This document shows, piece after piece, positions 1-6,508 of a DNA stretch of 20,448 bases. A model generated the notes under the pieces. The model did no database searches, had not been told where the DNA came from, and saw nothing but the letters and a program-made list of their open reading frames with translations. Both the position numbers and the translations under genes were made by a program. The stretch lies in NCBI GenBank assembly GCA_007116445.1, contig SKIM01000036.1, positions 1 to 20,448 of the forward strand, in the 5' to 3' direction. How positions within the stretch are numbered: position 1 is the stretch's first letter; each line of letters begins with the position of its first letter. Origin of the DNA: Natronohydrobacter sp. (GTDB taxonomy: Bacteria; Pseudomonadota; Alphaproteobacteria; Rhodobacterales; Rhodobacteraceae).

Positions 1-168
1 ACAGGAGCAGGCGACACAATGGCTCTGGACTTACGACAACGACCGCCCCAACATGGGCATCGACGGCATCACACCCGCCATGAAACTGTTCCCGAAGGGG
101 GCGCGCAGCGACAAAATGGCTGCGTGAATTCTACTTTTGCACCCCGTTAAAAATGGGGGGGATTACCC
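1..168 (+). mobile_element. Right end of an insertion sequence (IS3-like), partial
   Basis: After the transposase stop codon there is about 40 bp of non-coding DNA ending in a run of G's and GATTACCCC (about 156-168). Short GGGG-rich ends of this kind are common as terminal repeats in this sort of element, so the right boundary is placed near 166-168. The left end is outside the window, so the inverted repeat and target-site duplication cannot be verified. The element points toward the 3' end of the hybrid kinase gene at 412 but does not interrupt it. Confidence 0.5.
2..127 (+). CDS. IS3-family transposase (OrfB/integrase core), C-terminal end only
   Basis: The open frame enters from the left edge and stops with TGA at 125-127, giving the last 41 residues of a DDE transposase. 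The visible motif is WLWTYDNDRPNMGIDGITPAMKL. It matches the C-terminal end of IS3-family integrase-core transposases, where a Y-N-x-x-R-P-N/H segment is followed by a G-x-T-P-x-x-x-L segment shortly before the C-terminus. The protein would cut and join the ends of its insertion sequence. The catalytic D, D and E residues lie outside the window except possibly those near the edge, so intactness cannot be judged. The family assignment is by recognition and the subgroup is not determined. Confidence 0.75.
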   Translation, partial: QEQATQWLWTYDNDRPNMGIDGITPAMKLFPKGARSDKMAA

Positions 169-411
169 CTTGAGCCGTCCAAATGGACGCCCATTTTGCC
201 GTCTACTTCCAAAATCCAAACCCTCCGCCACGCGCATGCGCATAGAATGGCCGGATCGAGTCAGAAATGGCAGAAGGGGATCGGCGTCGCGCTTACCGCC
301 TTTCTGTGATGTGACTCGCATCACCTTGGCACATTGCCATGCCGTTGGGAGGGGTATCCACACCATCAGTTCTCAGTCACAATCAACAGCTCAAATGCCA
401 GGCGACTGTCT
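169..411. other. Intergenic stretch between IS end and hybrid kinase gene
   Basis: No convincing gene is seen on either strand; the short open frames here have no recognisable motif or good ribosome binding site. The stretch holds two symmetrical elements. One is a short perfect hairpin at 176-189 (CGTCCA, 2-nt loop, TGGACG). The other is a 19-bp imperfect palindrome at 306-324, listed separately. No clear terminator with a T-run is seen for the kinase gene, which reads leftward into this region. Confidence 0.5.
306..324. promoter_or_regulatory. 19-bp imperfect palindrome, possible operator
   Basis: GTGATG at 306-311 is mirrored by CATCAC at 319-324, and the inner GA/TC pairs also match around a central C at 315. 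Only one position pair is mismatched. The geometry is that of a dimeric regulator site, but there is no obvious target gene next to it, and it may be a relic of a promoter disrupted or displaced by the nearby insertion sequence. Confidence 0.3.
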
Positions 412-2622
412 TTAATGTAGTTTTCCAACATGCTTTGGCGGTTTTTGATGGGCCGGTTCCAACTCTATCGTAGGCGAGGCAAGAACCCGCAGCAATAGCT
501 CCTCAAGATCGCGACGCCGTACAGGCTTTGCAAGAGTCTCCCCAAAACCCTCTTGCTTATACCGAGCGATTTGATCGGCCATCACGTTGGCAGTTGCCGC
601 CACAGCGGGAGGGAGCCGCCTATTCATGGCGGCGGCTTCGCGCTTCATTGTGCGGAGAGCTTCGATTCCATCCATCACGGGCATTGAAATATCCAGCAGA
701 ATCAAATCAAAATCGCTATCTCGCCAGAGGTCACAAGCTTCGATCCCATCCTCCGCGAAAGACACGTCGAGGCCCAAACGTTCAAGCATGGCTGCGAGAA
801 CCCTGCGATTGGTCTTGTTGTCATCGGCCACGAGTACGCGACCGCCGTGCAATATCTCAGAGGGAACCATCACAGAGCCCGGCGCGGTGTCACTGTCTTT
901 TTCCTGAGGATCCTGATCGGGGATGTGTGCGGGAACGGTGACATCGATCCTAGTCCCAAGACCAGGTTTGCTCTGGATCTCTATCTCGCCTTCCATCAGG
1001 CTTACAAGCTTGCGCACGATCGTCATCCCCAGTCCACTGCCACCGAAACGTCGGGCTGTGCCCGCCTCGGCCTGTGCAAACGCGTCATAGATCCGACTTA
1101 TCTGATCCTCGGACATGCCTATGCCCGTATCTTTGATGGTGAAGCGCAACATATTTGGATCCTGTGTGCACACATGCAGGCGGACCATCCCGTTTTCTGT
1201 GAACTTGACTGAATTGCTCAAAAGGTTGTGCAAGACCTGCATCAGCCGGGCCTCATCTCCGATCCGCTCAGCCGAAATGTCTCGACCGCGCTCGACAATC
1301 AGATTGATCCCTTTGTTCCGCGCATTCGCGCCATGAAGCGCTTCGAGGCGCGTCAGGAGCGCGTTCAGATCAAAAGCGCGCAGTTCCAGTTCAAGCTTTC
1401 CCGCCTCGACACGCGACAGATCGAGAATATCGTTCAAAAGTCCCAACAAGCTCCAGCCCGACTCACGGATCGTTCCGAGCATCGAGATCTGCTCTTGATC
1501 CAGTTCAGTTTCGGCAAGCAATTCACACATCCCCAGCACACCGTTCAGAGGCGTGCGGATCTCATGGCTCATATTTGCCAAAAATTCGGACTTGGCCCTG
1601 TTCGCAGCTTCTGCAACCTCGCGCGCATGTGTGATTTCCGTGATGTCAACCCGCAAGCCAACCCGCCCTCCATCGGCAGTCTGCCGCTCCATGATCTGCA
1701 ACACCGTCCCATTCTTGAGCGTCTGTTTTAGCGGCCGCTGGTTGATATGGGCGTCAAGTCGCTCGCGTAACCATTCGGATTCTCGGCCGATGGCCTCTTC
1801 ATATTGCTGGCGTTCCAGACCATAGCGGAGAATATCCTCGAACTTGGCTCCCGGAACGATTGCAGGTGCACTGGCGGCGTAGATTTCCCGATACCGACGA
1901 TTGGCCAGCACCAGGCGGTCATCAGAATCGAAATAGACGAAACCGTCGTTGAGTGCTTCGACTGCGTTGAGTAATTGAGATCTGGCAGTTTCCAGATCTG
2001 TCAGCCGTTTCTGAGATTCGATCAAAGCCGCGTCAAGCGCAGAATTTGTTTTTCCTTGTTTTACAAAGCTTTCCAGAATGTTGTATATGTAGAGAATGAA
2101 GGTGAAAGCGATCAGAGCCCATCCCCATGGTCCAGCTGGCTCGACCGGGTTGGTTGCGATCCGCCAGATCACAACAGCGCTGCAAATCAGTACCGGGATC
2201 ATCAGCATCGAAGAGTAGAGCTGCAAACGCCCGAAAGCGTTCATGACGTGGATGAACACGCCACAGGTCCAGATCATGCTGACGATGACCACAGAGAGAT
2301 CAGGATGGCTAGCCATCACGAGCGCCGGGATCATGTAGACAATCGCGCTTATGAGATTCAGCACCCAGTGCGCCAAAAGGGCCCATAGGGGCACTTCTCC
2401 CGGCAGGACAGTCACCCTGCGATGCATGAGATAGGATGCGGTCTCAATGGCGATGATCAGCACCAGTGTCATTCCGGCAGCCGCGCTGGCATCAATCAGG
2501 ATCATGATGACGATAAAGCAGGTGGCGACAGCCAGACGTTTTGGTGTGTCCCGAATTTCGACTGGACGCAGCTGTTCAGTTTCGGAACGTATCTGCCCTT
2601 CCAGCGCGCTAAAAATCGCCAT
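412..2622 (-). CDS. Membrane-bound hybrid sensor histidine kinase (PAS, HisKA, HATPase, receiver)
   Basis: A 736-residue protein. About six hydrophobic segments occupy residues 30-185, with no recognised sensor family. A PAS-like domain follows at about 210-330. The HisKA box FLANMSHEIRTPLNG carries the phospho-acceptor His353. The ATPase domain has the N-box HNLLSN, DTGIGM (498-503) and GGSGLGM (527-533). A C-terminal receiver has acidic residues 600-601, phospho-acceptor Asp644 and Lys699. No Hpt domain or output domain is present, so signal transfer must involve a partner elsewhere. The ATG at 2622 is chosen because GGAGAGGA lies 8 nt upstream (2631-2638); a TTG start at 2640 would overlap that site. 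No response regulator gene is adjacent, so it is an orphan. The ligand is unknown. Confidence 0.9.
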   Translation of the reverse strand: MAIFSALEGQIRSETEQLRPVEIRDTPKRLAVATCFIVIMILIDASAAAGMTLVLIIAIETASYLMHRRVTVLPGEVPLWALLAHWVLNLISAIVYMIPALVMASHPDLSVVIVSMIWTCGVFIHVMNAFGRLQLYSSMLMIPVLICSAVVIWRIATNPVEPAGPWGWALIAFTFILYIYNILESFVKQGKTNSALDAALIESQKRLTDLETARSQLLNAVEALNDGFVYFDSDDRLVLANRRYREIYAASAPAIVPGAKFEDILRYGLERQQYEEAIGRESEWLRERLDAHINQRPLKQTLKNGTVLQIMERQTADGGRVGLRVDITEITHAREVAEAANRAKSEFLANMSHEIRTPLNGVLGMCELLAETELDQEQISMLGTIRESGWSLLGLLNDILDLSRVEAGKLELELRAFDLNALLTRLEALHGANARNKGINLIVERGRDISAERIGDEARLMQVLHNLLSNSVKFTENGMVRLHVCTQDPNMLRFTIKDTGIGMSEDQISRIYDAFAQAEAGTARRFGGSGLGMTIVRKLVSLMEGEIEIQSKPGLGTRIDVTVPAHIPDQDPQEKDSDTAPGSVMVPSEILHGGRVLVADDNKTNRRVLAAMLERLGLDVSFAEDGIEACDLWRDSDFDLILLDISMPVMDGIEALRTMKREAAAMNRRLPPAVAATANVMADQIARYKQEGFGETLAKPVRRRDLEELLLRVLASPTIELEPAHQKPPKHVGKLH

Positions 2623-3065
2623 AAAAATCGTCCTCTCCAAACAGTCAGAGACAATAGGGCCATTTTGTGAGCCTGAGGTTAATTAGGCAACGCTTGGTTC
2701 AGTCGCGCGGTTGTTTTTTATGCTCTGCTTCAGAACAGTCCAAATAATCGGATAATTTGTCCGAACCGGACGTCTATAATCCAGGCGAAGAGGCGTTGCT
2801 GTGGCAAGATGAATGACAGCGCGGCGCGCACTGGGTGGGAGGTGAGTGACGGCGCTGTCGGTTTTTGCTCAGTCCCAAAAAATTGGTGCGCGATAGATCA
2901 AAATTCCAGCACGATCTCCGCACAGCTGCTATGCTCTGATCGATCAGATCAGCCTGGAGTGGCGCAGATGCCCGGAGAGAGCCGCAGATTAACCCAGTGG
3001 CGCTTTTTGCGATAGCTGTGCAGGCTGCCAGAGCGGTTCAGATCGCTGCGAATGATTGAATTTGA
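2623..3065. other. 443-bp intergenic stretch with palindromes, no gene recognised
   Basis: This is the upstream region of the hybrid kinase gene and the downstream region of the hydrolase gene. Short open frames exist but none has a recognisable product. Visible structure includes GTCCG-AAC-CGGAC at 2759-2771, directly followed by TATAAT at 2775-2780, and a perfect 12-bp palindrome CTGATCGATCAG at 2936-2947. The TATAAT has no -35 hexamer at normal spacing: TTGTCC is only 12 bp away. A small RNA or regulator-controlled promoter is possible but unproven. Confidence 0.4.
2759..2771. promoter_or_regulatory. Inverted repeat GTCCG-N3-CGGAC next to a TATAAT box
   Basis: The arms GTCCG and CGGAC are perfect and separated by AAC. 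A TATAAT hexamer starts 4 bp after the right arm on the + strand (2775-2780). The arrangement resembles an operator in the spacer of a promoter, but no gene reads rightward from it. Position and perfection of the repeat are seen; function is inference. Confidence 0.25.
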
Positions 3066-3830
3066 TCAATCAAACCACACGCGCAGAGTCTCTTCAAAGG
3101 CGCGTGGGGCTTCGGCATGCAACCAATGGCCAGCCCTGGGAATCTTGGAAAACCGGGCGTTAGGAAAGAGCGCTTTGATCACCGGGCGATGCTCGGGCAA
3201 CACATAATCCGACCGGGCGCCACTGAGGAAAAGCGTTGGTCCATCAAATACCCCTGCGGCCTGTGGCCACCCTGTTATTTGTGTCATCTCCTGCGCGAGG
3301 ACAGACAAGTTCAATCGCCAGCGTGGCGGGGTTGCACGCAGATCAAGGGACTGCAAAAGAAAAGCCCGCACGGAGGCGTCGGTCACCGTCTCCGCCAGCG
3401 CTGCGTCTGCCTGCCCGCGCGATGCGATCGTGTTCAGGTCAAGGCTCTGCATCGCTTCGATCAACGGTGTCTGGCTATGTGTGTAGGCGACCGGAGCAAT
3501 ATCGGCGACAAGCAGACGCCCGACCAGTTCCGGCGCGCTGAGCGCTAGCATCATCGCCGCTTTTCCCCCCATGGAGTGGCCGAGCACATCACACCCACCA
3601 CCTTCAGCATGTAGAAGCTCAGCCAGATCACCGGCAAGATCAACGTAACCATGTGTTTCAGCCCAAGGGCTGTCACCGTGATTGCGCAGATCAACGCTGA
3701 GCACTTCGCGACTGTCAGCGACGCGTTTCGCAATTGCACCCCAATTACGCGCAGAGCCGAAAAGACCGTGTACAATCAAAAGCTTCGGCAGCCCCGAGGG
3801 GCTGCCATTGCGCAAGACATTCAATTTCAT
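3066..3830 (-). CDS. Alpha/beta-fold hydrolase (YbfF/ABHD11-like esterase)
   Basis: A 254-residue alpha/beta hydrolase. The oxyanion-side motif HGLFGS lies at 21-26, the nucleophile elbow GHSMGG places Ser86, the acid is probably Asp208 in the GARSDYV segment, and the catalytic His is His235 in RAGHWLH. The DLRNHGDS segment at 47-54 is typical of the YbfF/ABHD11 subgroup of small esterases and thioesterases. No signal peptide is seen, so it should be cytoplasmic. It starts 33 bp after the glyA stop on the same strand and is probably co-transcribed with glyA. The substrate is unknown; haloperoxidase/lactonase-like activities are alternatives. The ATG at 3830 has only a weak ribosome binding site, consistent with dependence on the upstream gene. 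A strong hairpin lies at codons 9-15. Confidence 0.85.
   Translation of the reverse strand: MKLNVLRNGSPSGLPKLLIVHGLFGSARNWGAIAKRVADSREVLSVDLRNHGDSPWAETHGYVDLAGDLAELLHAEGGGCDVLGHSMGGKAAMMLALSAPELVGRLLVADIAPVAYTHSQTPLIEAMQSLDLNTIASRGQADAALAETVTDASVRAFLLQSLDLRATPPRWRLNLSVLAQEMTQITGWPQAAGVFDGPTLFLSGARSDYVLPEHRPVIKALFPNARFSKIPRAGHWLHAEAPRAFEETLRVWFD
3787..3806 (-). repeat. Perfect 9-bp hairpin inside the start of the hydrolase gene
   Basis: GGCAGCCCC (3787-3795) and GGGGCTGCC (3798-3806) form a perfect stem with a 2-nt loop. It lies 24-43 nt into the hydrolase message, just after the glyA-hydrolase junction. A stem this strong so close to the start codon could reduce translation or terminate some transcripts leaving glyA. 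There is no clean T-run directly after it on the - strand, so it is not called a terminator. Confidence 0.5.
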
Positions 3831-3863
3831 CTCGTGATCTGCCGCTGTTTCGTCACGATGCTC

Positions 3864-5159
3864 TCAGAGTTCGGGGTAGATCGGAAACTGTGCACAGAGC
3901 GCTGCGACCTCGGCCTTTACCTGCGCCTCGACCTCGGCATTGCCCTCTTCCCCATGCGCCGCCAGACCATCGACAACCCGCACGATCCAGTCCGCGATCT
4001 GGCGAAACTCCGCCTCGCCAAAACCGCGCGTTGTGCCTGCTGGCGTGCCGAGACGAATGCCGCTTGTGATCATCGGACTTTCAGTGTCGAACGGGATGCC
4101 ATTCTTGTTGCAGGTGATATGCGCGCGCCCGAGCGCCTTTTCTGTGGCATTGCCCTTCACGCCCTTGGGTCGCAGATCAACCAGCAGAAGATGCGTATCC
4201 GTGCCGCCTGTCACTGTGGCCAACCCACCTTTTTCCAGCTGATCGGCGAGCGCTTTGGCATTGACAATGACCTGCTTCTGATAATCGCGAAAGCCCGGGT
4301 TCAGCGCCTCGCCAAAGGCCACGGCCTTGGCTGCGATCACATGCATCAGCGGGCCACCTTGAATGCCGGGGAAGATGGCAGAGTTGAATTTCTTGGCCAA
4401 AGCCTCGTCATTCGTCAGGATCATGCCACCGCGTGGGCCGCGCAGGGTTTTATGGGTCGTGGTTGTTGCAACATGCGCATGCGGAAAGGGCGACGGATAC
4501 AGCCCGGCCGCAACAAGCCCTGCAAAATGCGCCATATCGACCAGAAGAAAGGCGCCAACGGAATCCGCAATCTCGCGCATGCGCTTGAAGTCGATGATCC
4601 GCGGAATTGCAGAGCCGCCTGCGATCAGCATTTTCGGTTTATGCTCGGCGGCGAGTGCGGCGATCTGATCGTAGTCGACCTGAAGATCAGCTTCGCGCAC
4701 CCCGTATTGCACAGCCTTGAACCATTTGCCTGACTGGTTGGGCTTGGCGCCATGTGTCAGGTGCCCGCCTGCGTCCAGAGACATGCCCAGGATTGTGTCA
4801 CCTGGTTGCAATAGCGCTGTGAACACACCCTGATTGGCCTGGCTGCCAGAATTGGGCTGCACATTTGCAAAGCCACATCCGAACAGCTCGCAAGCCCGGC
4901 TGATCGCGAGGTTTTCGGCAACATCGACATATTGGCAGCCACCATAATAGCGTCGTCCTGGATAGCCCTCCGCGTATTTGTTGGTCAGAACCGAGCCCTG
5001 CGCTTCCATGACGGCTTTTGAGACGATGTTCTCGGAAGCGATCAATTCGATTTCGTCGCGCTGGCGCCCAAGCTCCGCGCGCATCGCGGCAAAAAGTTCC
5101 GGGTCGCGTTCAGCGACTGTGTCAGTGAAAAAACCGGTGTCGCGTGCTATCTGATCCAT
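3864..5159 (-). CDS. glyA: Serine hydroxymethyltransferase
   Basis: A 431-residue cytoplasmic PLP enzyme that interconverts serine plus tetrahydrofolate with glycine plus 5,10-methylene-tetrahydrofolate, the main one-carbon entry. Family hallmarks are ELIASENI near the N-terminus, YAEGYPGRRYYGGC, the HFAGLVAAG strand, and the PLP lysine (Lys237) in THKTLRGPRGG. The length is normal. An upstream in-frame ATG at 5234 would add 25 residues not found in the family. The start at 5159 is chosen because TCGGAGG sits 4 nt before it and the product then begins MDQIARDTGFF. The gene is divergent from nadK across about 185 bp and is followed by the alpha/beta hydrolase. I see no glycine riboswitch in the leader. 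Confidence 0.97.
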   Translation of the reverse strand: MDQIARDTGFFTDTVAERDPELFAAMRAELGRQRDEIELIASENIVSKAVMEAQGSVLTNKYAEGYPGRRYYGGCQYVDVAENLAISRACELFGCGFANVQPNSGSQANQGVFTALLQPGDTILGMSLDAGGHLTHGAKPNQSGKWFKAVQYGVREADLQVDYDQIAALAAEHKPKMLIAGGSAIPRIIDFKRMREIADSVGAFLLVDMAHFAGLVAAGLYPSPFPHAHVATTTTHKTLRGPRGGMILTNDEALAKKFNSAIFPGIQGGPLMHVIAAKAVAFGEALNPGFRDYQKQVIVNAKALADQLEKGGLATVTGGTDTHLLLVDLRPKGVKGNATEKALGRAHITCNKNGIPFDTESPMITSGIRLGTPAGTTRGFGEAEFRQIADWIVRVVDGLAAHGEEGNAEVEAQVKAEVAALCAQFPIYPEL

Positions 5160-5344
5160 GGGGCCTCCGAAGGGTATCGCTAAACTAGGATGGGCGTCTT
5201 CTACCCTAACCATGGCGGCAGGCAAAGGCTTCATTGCGCCGCATCAACTGCCGACTGCGACAGGCCGATGAATTGCAGCGGTTCACGCTTGCCAAGCCCC
5301 GACCATCAGGCCAGAAAGAGGCAACCCCAAGTAGGAGCCCCCAG
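5160..5344. promoter_or_regulatory. Divergent glyA / nadK promoter region
   Basis: These 185 bp must hold the promoters for both glyA (leftward) and nadK (rightward). Ribosome binding sites are seen at both ends: GGAGG for glyA and AGGAG at 5333-5337 for nadK. No confident -35/-10 pair, operator or riboswitch fold can be picked out by eye. Confidence 0.5.
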
Positions 5345-6106
5345 ATGCCGCTCAAACTCGCGCTACTGGCAAGCAAGGCCCCGGATGCGCAAGCCGCCCT
5401 CGAGATCCTCACGGCGCGTCACAGCCATGTTCCGATAGAGCAGGCGGACATCATCATAGCGCTCGGAGGCGACGGGTTCATGCTGCAGACATTGCATGCC
5501 ACCCAGCATCTGAGCGCGCCGGTCTATGGAATGAATCGCGGCACCGTCGGCTTTCTGATGAATGCATGGGAACCGACTGGCCTGATGGATCGCCTGCAGG
5601 CGGCGGAAATGGCCGTACTCAACCCCCTTCGGATGCGCGCCACCCGGATCGATGGCACTGTGAGCGAAGCACTTGCGATAAATGAGGTATCGCTCTTGCG
5701 GCAGGGCGCGCAGGCGGCAAAACTGCGGATCATCGTAGACGGCAAACAGCGGCTGGATGAGCTGGTCGCGGATGGGGCGATGCTCAGCACGCCCGCAGGG
5801 TCCACGGCTTACAATTATTCTGCGCATGGCCCGATCCTGCCGATTGGGTCGGACGTTCTGGCGCTGACGCCAGTTGCCGCCTTCCGGCCCCGGCGCTGGC
5901 GCGGCGCGCTGCTGCCAAAATCCTCGCATGTGCGGTTCGAGGTGACAGATCCCGAGCGCCGCCCGGTGATGGCAGATGCCGATAGTGGCTCTGTGCGCAA
6001 CGTGGTGCGGGTCGATATCACCTCGGCGCGCGATATCGCACATAAGCTCATGTTTGATCCCGGCCATGGTCTGGAAGAACGGTTGATACGCGAGCAATTC
6101 GTTTGA
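5345..6106 (+). CDS. nadK: NAD kinase
   Basis: A 253-residue cytoplasmic enzyme that phosphorylates NAD to NADP using ATP or polyphosphate. Signature motifs are all visible: GGDG at 41-44, GMNRGTVGFLMN at 62-73, NE at 113-114, the nucleotide-binding TPAGSTAY at 149-156, and a late ADADSGS segment. The length fits the short alphaproteobacterial form. The start at 5345 is chosen because AGGAG lies 7 nt upstream; a longer in-frame extension to 5234 has no family support and would overlap the divergent promoter region. Its stop codon abuts the stop of the convergent DCC-family gene with no base between them. Confidence 0.95.
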   Translation: MPLKLALLASKAPDAQAALEILTARHSHVPIEQADIIIALGGDGFMLQTLHATQHLSAPVYGMNRGTVGFLMNAWEPTGLMDRLQAAEMAVLNPLRMRATRIDGTVSEALAINEVSLLRQGAQAAKLRIIVDGKQRLDELVADGAMLSTPAGSTAYNYSAHGPILPIGSDVLALTPVAAFRPRRWRGALLPKSSHVRFEVTDPERRPVMADADSGSVRNVVRVDITSARDIAHKLMFDPGHGLEERLIREQFV

Positions 6107-6478
6107 TCAGGTGGCGCGACGCGCCTCGCGGCGCAGATGCAGCCGGTAAAGCAGAGGCGCGGCGATGCGGTTATAACCGAAATCCGCAATCTGCCGCAGG
6201 ACGGGAAGAGACAGAACCCGTGCCAGCCACCGCCAGCGCGGCAATTCACGCCACAGCAGCAGAAATGCCGGAAAACCAGAGATGATCTGCGCGTCCCGGC
6301 GCGCATGTAACCGCCGTGTGGCCTGATCCCTATCCAGCTTCCATGCGCTCAGGTCAGCATCATGCAGATCCGTGAACCGCAGCGCCGCCCCGGCACGTTC
6401 CGCCTGCTTGCGGTATTGCGCTATTTCTGCCGAACAAATGGGGCAGCGTCCGTTGTAGAGGATCTCTGTCTGTTCCAT
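6107..6478 (-). CDS. DCC-family (DUF393) thiol-disulfide oxidoreductase-like protein
   Basis: A 123-residue protein with the family signature YNGRCPICSAE at its N-terminus; Cys12 and Cys15 form a CxxC pair. The family name comes from a D-C-C pattern, and here the usual Asp before the first Cys is replaced by Asn (YNG rather than YDG). Members look thioredoxin-like but their reaction is largely uncharacterised. There is no signal peptide, so it is probably cytoplasmic or membrane-associated. The C-terminal half is rich in Arg and aromatic residues. It starts 30 bp after the alkB stop on the same strand, so it is probably co-transcribed with alkB. The ribosome binding site is weak. A redox role with AlkB is a hypothesis only. 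Confidence 0.8.
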   Translation of the reverse strand: MEQTEILYNGRCPICSAEIAQYRKQAERAGAALRFTDLHDADLSAWKLDRDQATRRLHARRDAQIISGFPAFLLLWRELPRWRWLARVLSLPVLRQIADFGYNRIAAPLLYRLHLRREARRAT

Positions 6479-6508
6479 ATTTCGGACATAGTGGGCCCGG
6501 AGCTGATC

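Noticed and set aside
2757..2780. Sigma-70 promoter TTGTCC ... TATAAT
   Set aside because: The spacer is only 12 bp, far from the usual 16-18, and no gene follows in that direction.
2809..3015. 68-codon open frame in the intergenic region upstream of the hydrolase end
   Set aside because: It has no convincing ribosome binding site and no recognisable sequence, and conservation cannot be judged without a search.
3061..3074. FNR-box-like palindrome TTTGAT-CA-ATCAAA
   Set aside because: FNR/FnrL sites need four bases between TTGAT and ATCAA; here there are two. It also overlaps the 3' end of the hydrolase gene rather than a promoter.
3651..4733. 360-codon open frame on the + strand opposite glyA
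   Set aside because: It is antisense to a certain glyA gene, has no recognisable domain, and is of the kind produced by GC-rich codon usage.
5160..5344. Glycine riboswitch upstream of glyA
   Set aside because: No tandem GGAGAG-type aptamer pattern or expression-platform hairpin is visible in the leader.
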